Shown one piece after another: positions 34,129-45,000 of a DNA stretch of 64,000 nt. Within the stretch, counting starts at the first letter, position 1. Every line of letters starts with the position of its first letter. Source of the DNA: Antedon bifida (taxonomy: Eukaryota; Echinodermata; Crinoidea; Comatulida; Antedonidae); assembly GCA_963402885.1 (NCBI GenBank), contig OY727102.1, forward strand, positions 4,588,001 to 4,652,000, in the 5' to 3' direction. The position numbers and the translations under genes are program-made. The notes beneath the pieces were generated by a model. The model was not told where the DNA came from and did no database searches. It was given only the letters and a program-made list of their open reading frames with translations.

Positions 34129-34763
34129 ATTACTGTATATTGTGTTTAAACGACTATTATCACTCAATGAATATTGTGCGCTTTTAAATATTAACAGTAA
34201 CAGTATTAATGAATATGTTAATTTTGCTGTTATAAGGTAGTGTAAACTGTTTTTAAGTAACAGTTGCTGTAATGACATTTGAAAAAAAAAAAAATTAGTT
34301 CAGCTTTGTTTTTTTTGTGCGCTTATAGATGGGTACTGTAAGATGATGTCATTGTAGGCCTATGTGGGTGATTTTTAATTCAGAGATTTGTTCAAACATT
34401 CTAGGTCTACAGTGGTAAAACATTTAGTAATTTATAGATTTTATAATAAAAGACATTTATGCCATAAACGATATGCGTAAGAACACCATTTAAACAACTT
34501 AATGTGATGCTTAACATTTAGATACAATTATCTTCCTACATCATATTACCTAGGAAACAAAATGCAATGGGAAAAAAAATTGCTTTTGACAGTTTTGAAA
34601 GAAATTATTACTGTATATTGTGTTTAAACGACTATTATCACTCAATGAATATTGTGCGCTTTTTAATATTAACGGTAACAGTATTAATGAATAATATGTT
34701 AATTTTGCTGTTATAAGGTAGTGTAAACTGTTTTTAAGTAACAGTTGCTGTAATGACATTTAA
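34129..34763. repeat. Direct repeat pair in the loop of the foldback element
   Basis: A 153-157-bp block (starting ATTACTGTATATTGTGTTTA) at 34129-34281 recurs at 34607-34763 with over 90% identity. A more diverged copy lies near 33920-34030. The open frames in it are short and match nothing known. Confidence 0.8.
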
Positions 34764-35149
34764 GTTCAGATTTGGTTTGTGCGCTTTTATAAAATGGGTA
34801 CTGTAAGCAAGTTTAAAAAGATATTACATTGGGATCGATTGCAACTGTTGCAATTACGCGAAAAATTAGCCCGGCATAACATTTATTGAAGTGGGGTGGT
34901 ATTGAATGACTATGCAGTGTGTCGTCACATGTTGACGTAAGAAGTTATTTATTAGTTCTTAGTTTATATACTACGATAGAGCCTACTTTAAATGCTGTTT
35001 TAATTTCAGGTAGTCATGTTCTACTTGTGTTGAAAAGTGTTAATGAATAAAACTTGTGGTTATCGTTTTTAACCAAACTGTTGTATTTGTGTTTGCTTCA
35101 GAAATTATCTTCTAGAATCGTAACAAGTCAAAACAAAACTAAAATGAAT

Positions 35150-36370
35150 TCGCCGTAAAAGGACATAGGTATAAGTTCGCGGAACTAGTTTGGCAAATGG
35201 TAAAGTAGTCAAGGGTCATCTACCCATAACAAATTAATTATTCGCCGTAGAGGGCGTCGATGCAAAAACTATTTGGAAAAAATTAAGTAGGTCAAGTGTT
35301 ATAACGTTCGTAAAAGCCAGTTACTTATTCGCCGTAGAGGGCGTAGACGCAAAAAAAGTTCGCGGAACTGGGTGGCAAATGGTAGAGTAGGTCAAGGGTG
35401 ATCGATTCATACCAAACTATTAAAAAAAAATTAAGTAAGTCAAGTGTTATAACGTTCGTAAAGCCAGTTACTTATTCGCCGTAGAGGGCGAAGATGCAAA
35501 AAAGTTCGCGGAACTGGGGTGGCAAATGGTAAAGTAGGTCAAGGTTGATCGATCCATACCAAAACATTTTGAAAAAATTAAGTAGGTCAAGTGTTATAAC
35601 GTTCGTAAAGCCAGTTACTTATTCGCCGTAGAGGGCGTAGACGCAAAAAAAGTTCGCGGAACTGGAGTGGCAAATGGTAGAGTAGGTCAAGGGTGATCGA
35701 TTCATACCAAAATATTTTGAAAAAATTAAGCAGGTCAAGTGTTATAACGTTCGTAAAGCCAGTTACTTATTCGCCGTAGAGGGCGAAGATGCAAAAAAGT
35801 TCGCGGAACTGGGGTGGCAAATGGTAAAGTAGGTCAAGGTTGATCGATCCATACCAAAACATTTTGAAAAAATTAAGTAGGTCAAGTGTTATAACGTTCG
35901 TAAAGCCAGTTACTTATTCGCCGTAGAGGGCGTAGACGCAAAAAAGTTCGCGGAACTGGAGTGGCAAAAGGTAGAGTAGGTCAAGGGTGATCGATTCATA
36001 CCAAAATATTTTGAAAAAATTAAGCAGGTCAAGTGTTATAACGTTCGTAAAGCCAGTTACTTATTCGCCGTAGAGGGCGAAGATGCAAAAAAGTTCGCGG
36101 AACTGGGGTGGCAAATGGTAGAGTAGGTCAAGGGTGATCGATCCATATCAAAATATTTTGAAAAAATTAAGTAGGTCAAGTGTTATAACGTTCGTAAAGC
36201 CAGTTACTTATTCGCCGTAGAGGGCGTAGACGCAAAAAAGTTCGCGGAACTGGAGTGGCAAATGGTAGAGTAGGTCAAGGGTGATCGATTCATACCAAAA
36301 TATTTTGAAAAAATTAAGCAGGTCAAGTGTTATAACGTTCGTAAAAGCTAGTTACTTATTCGCCGTAGAG
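35150..36370 (-). repeat. Right-arm tandem array of 148-bp units
   Basis: The inverse of the left array: GTTCGCGGAACTG recurs about every 147-148 bp from 35174 to 36240 (eight units). Pairs of adjacent units alternate between CGAAGATGC and CGTAGACGC variants, suggesting expansion by two-unit (about 295 bp) steps. Confidence 0.9.
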
Positions 36371-36580
36371 GGCGTAAATGCATAAAATGTTATTAAACTT
36401 TGACCGGAAGAAGTAGAGGAGGTCAAGGCTAACATGTTGGTGCAATATCAACTCAATTAGACAGTTATTACGTATTAAAATCTGTTTTTTTTTAATATTT
36501 GTGAATGTCCCTTTAATTGAATTTGAATAAGGAACTAGGAACTAGGAACTAGTAACCAACTTCACAGACATTACCCAGCC

Positions 36581-37447
36581 TGTGATTTTTTTACCTGCAA
36601 AATATAAATTATCAATGTTAAATAATTATACAGCAAATCTGTTTTCATACTGTTTTGTAGGTATAACAAATTTGATCTGTTTTGTCTGTGTGCACAATAT
36701 GTAAATTTGTGGCAAAAACCTGCTACAAACAATACTGTAAATATGATGAGATATTTAATTGTTTATTTTATGGTTTAATTTGTTATTTTTATAATGTTCA
36801 AATCAATTGTTCTTTATGTTTTATTATTTTTCTTAAATGGACCATTACACCATTGTTTTCCAAATGGATCATGAGGCTATAAGCATGATCAACTGTGCAT
36901 AATTTAAAGTTTTCTATAGATAGAAAGTATTTTATGCCAAAAGTCAATTATTTACTCTGAGAGAGATAACAGCATGTTTGGTCAAAGTACTTCAAATTCA
37001 TTCTAATCGGGCCATGCACCATTACTGTGCTAACAATTGTCAAGGCATTATCAGGGAGAGAGAGAGAGATAGAAAATAGTAAATTAAACACATGGTTGAC
37101 CACGGAAACTTTTTTCCTTTCAAAATACAAACTAAAATATATTATATTGTTAATTTTGTAATTTGAAATGGACATTTTATTATAAACAAAGTTAAATTTA
37201 ACACAATCCATAAAATATAAAATCTTTTGACCATATAAATATGGCAACTAACTAGGCCTGGCCAGCCTCACTTTATATTAAAATGTTATAATAAGCCTAC
37301 ATCAAGCCCTCTAGAGGATGTCGCCCTCTTCTCCTAAGGAGTCCCAACTAGGCTAGCCAGCTAGTACTATGGGCGAAATAGCCTAGCTAGGCATAGTAGT
37401 AGTAGTTATAGGCCAAACAAAGCGCCTACTACTAGAGTACGGTGTCT
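36581..37447. other. Intergenic remnant between TMEM186 and the SHB-like gene
   Basis: AT-rich, with no supported gene. Just right of the target duplication the minus strand reads TTTTGCAGGTAAAAAAATCA, a possible acceptor belonging to the pre-insertion TMEM186 leader. Confidence 0.4.
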
Positions 37448-38549
37448 GATCATTTTGGCCACCGGTTATGGAACGGCCAAATTCATGAAACGCCAAAAAG
37501 GACAAAATATGTATTGTTCATTTCGGCCGCCAGACTTCTAAATATTGTAGAATATGTATGACATGTACGCCATGTGTGTTAAAATGTTAATATTTTACTA
37601 ATAATATACTAACGAATCAGTTTTTCTTACTGCTTACACATTAAAATAAAGACTAAAATTAGGAACCATCTCACGTCGCGGCAGCGCGTGACACGTGCAG
37701 CTCAATAGAGGACTGTGTCAACAGTATTGGATACCCCTTTAATTGGTAATAATTCGATAGAAGAAATGTGTTTTAATTTGATCTGAAAGAAAGAAATGCT
37801 AATTTGATTGATTGTTTACGCAATATGAAGTCATCTGCCAACTTCACTCAAACAATTAAACAATGCATCGCACGGCATCGCATGTTTATTGAAATTTACT
37901 AAAAGAAGACCACATTATATAATGATAAGCCTTAGCGCATAGTAACTGTTTAGCGTTGGATTTTTGGCCCGCCTTTGTTTTTTTTAAAACAAATATTTTA
38001 TGATGAAATGCGCCTTACAATGACAAATAAAAAACCACTTGCACGGTTATTGTTAGCGGCATTTTCAAAGATAATTTGTGTGAAACCAAGGCAATCTAAT
38101 GTTTGATGAGCCTTGTTAAAAAAACTCATCCTAGGGCATTTTGTTAATTATAAATGTTAATTATTAAAGAAATTATAAATGAAATCATTTTTTTAAAATA
38201 AGGGGTGATGCTTATTTTTTTTTATTTACATTTATTATATTCATAAAGCAACACACACGGCGCCCACACACTTTTTACAAGGAAAGCACACGCATCTTTT
38301 TCTGGACCTGTAAATAAAAAAAACATTTAATAAATATTTATTTTGACCAAAATATTCAGACAGTAAAATAATATAACTTTAAATCTATACAAACGGCAAC
38401 AAAATGTATTTAACCCATTGCGCGACAGATAGATACCTTTTTTCACTGTACAGTATGGTTTATTTCTAAATGAAATGATCATGCCATATTTTGTCCTTTT
38501 TGGAGCTTCATGAATTTGGTCGTTCCATAACCGGCAGCCAAAATGATTG
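37448..38549. mobile_element. Inverted-repeat element, about 1.1 kb
   Basis: About 85-bp ends match in inverse: ATCATTTTGGCCACCGGTTA followed by TGGAACGGCCAAATTCATGA at 37449, and their counterpart ending at 38549, both leading into a CCAAAAAGGACAAAATATG block. CATTTCGGCCGCCA occurs inside the left end and again, inverted, just outside the right end. The interior is AT-rich with no transposase. It is a nonautonomous DNA element in the upstream region of the SHB-like gene. Confidence 0.85.
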
Positions 38550-39023
38550 GCGGCCGAAATGCACTGTGACCCTACAGTAGAGTACTACCTAAAGCCAAGG
38601 CTAACTGAAACAAGAATGACTCATAATGGCTTAAATGACGTATTTATTTATATTAATTATTTACCTGTACACACACACGGACGTACATCTGTATGTTTTG
38701 TTTTAATAAGAAACCGCATGTGGTTCATGCATGGAGGTATACCTCCATGATTCATGTCACTTGTTTGGTTTATAAAATTGGAGATATTCGAACTATATTC
38801 ACGTAAAAGTCATGTCGGTTCAGTGTTATTTCGTAAATTACCACTTGAAAAATATATTATTCTAAACAAAATGTTGAACAGCGCCACCTTTACTAAAAAC
38901 ATTAAAAAAAAGAAAACGAACACATCCCAAAAATCGTGAGTGTGAGCATGCGAGGAAGAAGAAGACAGAAGAAGACGTAGACGATCAAAATACGACTTAT
39001 AATTTAGGATATTTTTACTTCCG

Positions 39024-39036
39024 CCAATATGGCGAA
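39024..39036 (+). promoter_or_regulatory. YY1-like site overlapping the SHB-like start codon
   Basis: CCAATATGGCGAA fits the AANATGGCG core bound by YY1 in many animal promoters, where it often sits just downstream of transcription start and overlaps the initiator ATG. This implies a short 5' leader. Confidence 0.4.
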
Positions 39037-42000
39037 GATATTTAGAAAATTAGGAAAGAAAACTCCAAAGCCTCCTAGTCCCGATTATTCAGGTTCAGGG
39101 AGAAATTCTCGTTTTGGTACAGGCTCAATACGTAGCCCCGTAAACGAGTTTGACGATGATTATGACAAAGACCCACAGCTGGCCGCCCGAATGGGAAGTG
39201 GTAGGTTTAGCCACACTACCGATACCCTCGGAGGTGAATCAACTGTTGGAACATTTTCTGGAACTTTCAGTACCTCAAATCAAAATGCAGCAGATACAAT
39301 GGAATCTAATAGACGAACAATTGGATACGATACTTCTCTTCCGAATTCTCCAACAAAAAAGGTAGGTTTTTAATGAATCATATAAATTATATCATTAATT
39401 ATAGCCTGGCCTATTATTATTAGTATTATTATATGGATTGGTATTATTAGATAGGCCTAGGCCCTTATATAATATTATTATATATATTGTTTTGTTAATA
39501 CTGTATTATTACTTGCACCATGCCATATACTGTACAGTAGGAGGAGGCCTAGTCTTTTCTGGAAAAAAATACTAATAATATTTTGTACTTAAAATACTGT
39601 AGCTAGTAAGTGTTTGTTGAGAAAAAGAAAAACAGAATAAAACATGTCTACCTCTATCATTCATGCTTAGCTTATCTGGATAAACCAACAATGCCTCTCT
39701 TTGAAAAGAGGAAATTACAAGATGAAGAAATTCTGTTGATTGTATCATCTGCAAGTGGCACCCTCAAGTATTAACCATCCCACATATCAGCGTTATAATT
39801 TTCTTTTCAGTTTTTTTACGTAAGCATCACTCACATAGACTACCAACAAAACCTTTGGTTTGTGTAATTTAGACATACCAAACAAAAACATAGTGAAATA
39901 TACATCCAGTTTAAAAAAAAAAGTGTTAGGATATTTCAAAAGTAACCTATTTTGTACTCAAATTAAAATATAGTATACAGATTTATCAGCAAGACTTGGA
40001 TCTAAATCTGCTGTAGCGCAAACATTTAATCGTATCTCTATGCTTAGGTCAGCAAGAATGTACTAAATAACAGTATAAAGTACTATATAGATTGTGTTAC
40101 TGATTTTAAAAACACAAATGTTGTGGAAAAGTGTTTTGACCTTGATTGAAATCATAGAAAGCTGTTGATTCAAGATATTGATATTGAAACTAATAATTTC
40201 TGTTATATAACAATGCACATAATGTCTTACTATCATTTCCTGTCAGGATTTCAACATGATTGCAATGTACTTCAAAACAATGCAGTTTAGTCCAAGTATG
40301 TTCTTCAATCCAATTCAGAAAATTTAACGATATTATACCCCATTTTTGCAGACAAAAGAAAAGTACAGGCACAAAGTTGATGGTACAGTACTATGCACTT
40401 CACTAACAATAACATGGTTACAGTACCATTACGATAAGGACAATAATAATGGTACTGTAACACTCAAACCCCTCTTTGCTGAAGTTGCCTTTTCCAACTA
40501 GTGATCAGCAGCAGTTGCCTATTAAATAGCCTAACTTAATATGATGTTTGCTCCTTTTGAAGAAAAACAAATCCTGTAGGCTATGGGCTATGATGTTGTT
40601 AATACGTACAGTACTTGAGTTGCTAAATCATTCAGCTCAATTTTGTGTGCTTGTATTTGGTTCACAGTTACATGAAATTGTCAATTAGAAAAGCATCCTT
40701 TGTTGAAATTCTTACAATTTAGCTCGAGAGATAATTAAAGTCTATTTCTGAAGCCCAGGTGATGTTACCTATGTCTAGCTTACCATTGCGAGTCTGTTAA
40801 AAGGTTTACTAATGTAATACATCATAATGGATTCAAGTGATGTCGGATGTACTAATTACCCACCTAATAGCAAGACAAATGACTTTAGTCGTTACCAAAA
40901 GTACTGTATCAAATAATAATGATGTCATCCCTTTGTTGTTTCTAAGTGACTGTAAATTATTTTCAATTATATCGCTCATAAATTGTGACTCCATTGAGCT
41001 GTGTGTCGCCAAGTTGCTCATGTAGAAAGTTTGTGTTGTCTATGAGCAATTGTGCGATTTACTGTGATTGAAGAACTGAATACTGTACTGGCTAAGGAAA
41101 CCTCTGAATAATTCTTAACAACAGTATCTAAATCCTGTTTTCCACTAGGCAAATTTTGTTCTCGTATAATAAAGCGAAAGTGCCAACTTTATACAGTATG
41201 CCCATGTGTATTGATATTTCCATTTTCTAAATTATTTTGCAATAAATTCAAGCTCCTCGACTTCTTCGCTTACTGTTTGTGTAATAATACTGTAGTTAGC
41301 TCAAAACTTGTTCAATTACTCAAAGGAAAGGTTTAAGGAAATTATGTGATGAAATGAAAGGACTTGCATCTATTCAATATTATACTGTAGTGGAAGTGTT
41401 GATGATAATGATGATTCATTTTTTGTATTGTTTTTCATGTCCAATGTTATAGACAGTAGTCGTAGTTGTAAGTCATTTTTAAAAAAAATTTTCCGGTAAA
41501 TGTATTATATCACTCGTCCCTGGTTAGACTGATGAGTTTCCCATGCTATAATGTTTGAGTTTTTGTTGCAGCACAGAGGTACAGTTTCATAATTACAATA
41601 CTGTCTATGGGTTTTCAGAAATTAAATGAGTTCTATTTCTTTTACAGTGTATTCTATTTCTTTTACAGTGTGTAATAAAAACCAGAAAATTGTAATAGAA
41701 GTTTTATTATTGCCTCCAAGATATTGTTCCAAATAGTCATATAAAAAACCAACGCCATGTTCATAGAGTACTGTACAGTAAGGTACAGTAATTTGTTCGA
41801 GGAACGTACTGAACTGTTTAGCTTGCAACATGATATTGAGTTAACATTACATACAGGGATTAGACAATCATTATGCAAAATCGCAATAGAGGTCATATTC
41901 ACTTCCTGTTTACGCCACACTACTTATGTACAGTACTCTAACTTTAAGTAACGGATAATTTAGCTAATGGAAGGAAATAAAAAGCTATATTAAAATATTG

Positions 42001-45000
42001 ACTAAACTGTTGGCATGTGTGTTAGAATAGAGGTTTATTTTTTCCATAATAATTTTGGATACTTTCACTGCAATGCAATGCATTCCAGTTAGCAATTGAT
42101 ACAAGACTTTGGTAGTGATAGTTTAATTAAATGAGTTTCTCTTTAGAAAAATAATGAAAAAAAACATATAGTATTCAGTGAAACAAACATACAGTACACT
42201 TTCACTTACTGTATCCTTTTAAAAAGTGCCACTGCCACCATCAAATCATGAAGGTACATTTTATGATCAAATCTGAAAATTGGGTTGGACTTGGGTGACT
42301 GACCCAGCAGAAATATTCTGATACTGTAGAGAGATTACATTTTGTGAGATGAGTTTGTTCACACATTTAGTAGAGAGAGTTATGAGAGTGGTAGTTTGTT
42401 TGGATATCCCCACTTGAGGGAGTATTTATGGAACTTAATTTTGTAAGTTACTGCAGTATATCTGAAGGTATTTGTCCATCATGCATACAGTAGGCTACCC
42501 CTGTTAATTTTGTGAAATGTTTAATGATTGTTATTGTTAGACCATAGAGGAGGAATTAGTTTTGTAAGCATCCGTGGTCAGACATACAGTACACTGTAGT
42601 AATAATAAGGTGTGCCTGTACAACAGATGTTCCAATATACAGTTAACTATGAGACTGCCCTTAAAAGGACATAAAAGTCTCAAAGCGATGATAAATAATG
42701 ATTTCTGTCTTTGTGCTGTTTCTTCAGAATCAAATGATGAATGTTATGTGACAGCTGTTCACTAATGTTACCATTGTTGTTGTTTCTTCTCAGTCAGGAT
42801 GATGATACTACATTTTGATTGAACTCTTTTTCATAATAATGATTCGCTAAACTTGCTTTTATGTGATATGTGGCACATTATTATTACTATTATTAATATA
42901 AAAATATGGTAAACGTTTTTATCTGAACTGTTGTCTATGCCAAATTTGACTAACAATTGCTCCCCAAAATGTCTAGTTTGGATTTCAGAATGAATTTTAA
43001 TTTATAAAACAATGTGGATTTTTAGAGAGGTCATTAGCCAGCCACATGCTAGGCTCATAGATGGCAGCAGATCTGTCGTGAGGCACATACTTTGGATAAA
43101 AGAAGAGTGGTGGTTGGTGGGCGGAGTCACACTTCATAAGTTTAAGCCAGCAGGAACCTTAAAGTTCATCCACCAACCCATAGGAAATCACCATGACCAA
43201 CTACCTAAAGGACCTTCTCTATTTTTGTAGTGGTTAATGTATTTATTATGATTGAGTCATCAATAGCAGTATGTCAATTGTTTTTGTGTGTTGTAGACAT
43301 TCATTGTTGTAAACTCCCAAAGGACAATCATCATTAAACCTGCATTCCAATGTGTTTACTCATTAGCTAATTTAGATAGAAGTCATTAAGCCAATCTACC
43401 ATTTACTCAATGTTTACATAACAGTTAAATAATTTCATTTTAGGGGTTAATATTAAGGGGGAATATAGTCTGGGACGGAATAAATGGGGTATGTAAATTG
43501 GTTTTGTATCGTGTTAATCTTTGCTGTTTTATGCATTTTCGTAGTACATTTGAGTCTCCCATTAGTAAACTGTCAAAACCAGAAACTCCCAAACCCAGAC
43601 TTTTCTTGATGTCCAAAAGGTTCCAAATAATTTTTTCAACTTCAAGCATAAAAAACACATTCGGAATACTAGATATTAGACTAGACTGTTTTGAGTTCCT
43701 TCCACTGATCATGGTATGTAAAAAATGAATTATTAGTTTATTTATTATTTCAAACAATAACATTAATGGTAAAGTGAATTAATGAAGTATGCATTATGCA
43801 TATTTAATGTTAAATGGTAATCCAACCAATTCCTTCATGATCTAACTGAATAAACACATTATCTATGAGGATGTTTGATATACAGTAAACTGTGAGTGAT
43901 TCATTCTTAAAATTTCAATTTTGAATATCCAACTACAGTAGAGAATTGCATTTTTCATTCATAAATGTTTGGTTAATGTGTCATGTGCAATGTGACAATT
44001 ACAGTGAGCGTCTGTGATAAAATAAAAGCATTTAGTCACATAATTAATATAAATAGTGCTAAACTATACTACTAATACTATACTGTACAAGCATTGAATA
44101 ATTGATAAATTGAAAGTAACCTCACTTAATTATTTTTGAACATTACTTTGTAAATTAGAATTTGTTATTAACATTTAATAAAGTAGAACCTCTATTAATG
44201 GGACACATTTGAGACCCAACAAAAACGGCGTCATAACTTTATAAAAAACAAACAAACATAGAGGGTGCTATTTAAAGACATCAGCAGCGATAGTAAAGGA
44301 TGGGCGTCAGGTGCTTTCCAAACAAGGTATACCCAAAAGGGGCAAAGTCCCTAATATGATGACAAATATTTCTTTGATAATATTTATGTATGTATATTAT
44401 ATTATTCATTGAAAGCTGATTGAAAATTTCAAAAATTTGTAAAATAACAATTGCAGTTTACCTGTGTTTTCACCATGCACACTGCCCTTGTTCAGGGACT
44501 TTGTTTTTTTTTTTCAATCCAGATAATTCCTTGATAAATGATATCCAGCCTAGGATCTACCCAATTACTGTGAATTCCAATACACTGAATGCTCTGGCTA
44601 TGCAATTACTATTATAAATTGAATCTTTCACAAAGTCGCAGTGCTTGGCAGTAACCTTGAATTGTATGTGACAATTATCTCTTTGGGAATCGCATCAATT
44701 TAGCAAACTCTCTCATTTTCCCTAGTGATATAAGCTCCTAGCAATACGTCTCCACTCAAGAATAGTGAACAATCTGATAAATGATATGTACTGTTTTTAT
44801 TATAAATGTATAGGCATGTGATTTGCAATGGGAACCTAATCTATGATATTTGTCAACATTTTTAATGTACTGTACGCAGTCTGCGTACTAAGAATATATT
44901 TTTAGAAACATTTTTCTATCTCAGAAATGAGATATTGTATGGATAAGGACATTTTAAAGGTATATTCAGTTGGATTGACTTTAAAACAGACAGATTAAAA

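Larger units (their letters stand above)
32300..36571. mobile_element. Complete foldback-type element, 4272 bp, 9-bp target duplication
   Basis: The termini ATGTCTGTGAAGTTGGTTAC and its inverse flank two long arms (about 32300-33620 and 35130-36571). Each arm has GTTCCTA subterminal repeats, a unique segment, then seven to eight tandem units of 147-148 bp in opposite orientation. The target duplication TACCCAGCC is perfect (32291-32299 and 36572-36580). The central 1.5 kb has AT-rich direct repeats but no transposase, so the element is nonautonomous. The structure recalls Drosophila FB and sea-urchin TU foldback elements; a 9-bp duplication also fits Mutator-like elements. Confidence 0.95.

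Noticed and set aside
34018..34759. Leu-rich frames in the loop of the foldback element as a possible transposase
   Set aside because: They are short, lie in an AT-rich direct repeat, and show no catalytic motif.
43498..43728. 76-codon frame considered as an extra exon of the SHB-like gene
   Set aside because: The exons at 39029-39361 and 55628-55808 already join in phase with the conserved DDYSDP context; the acceptor at 43544 leads to an early stop in the needed phase.
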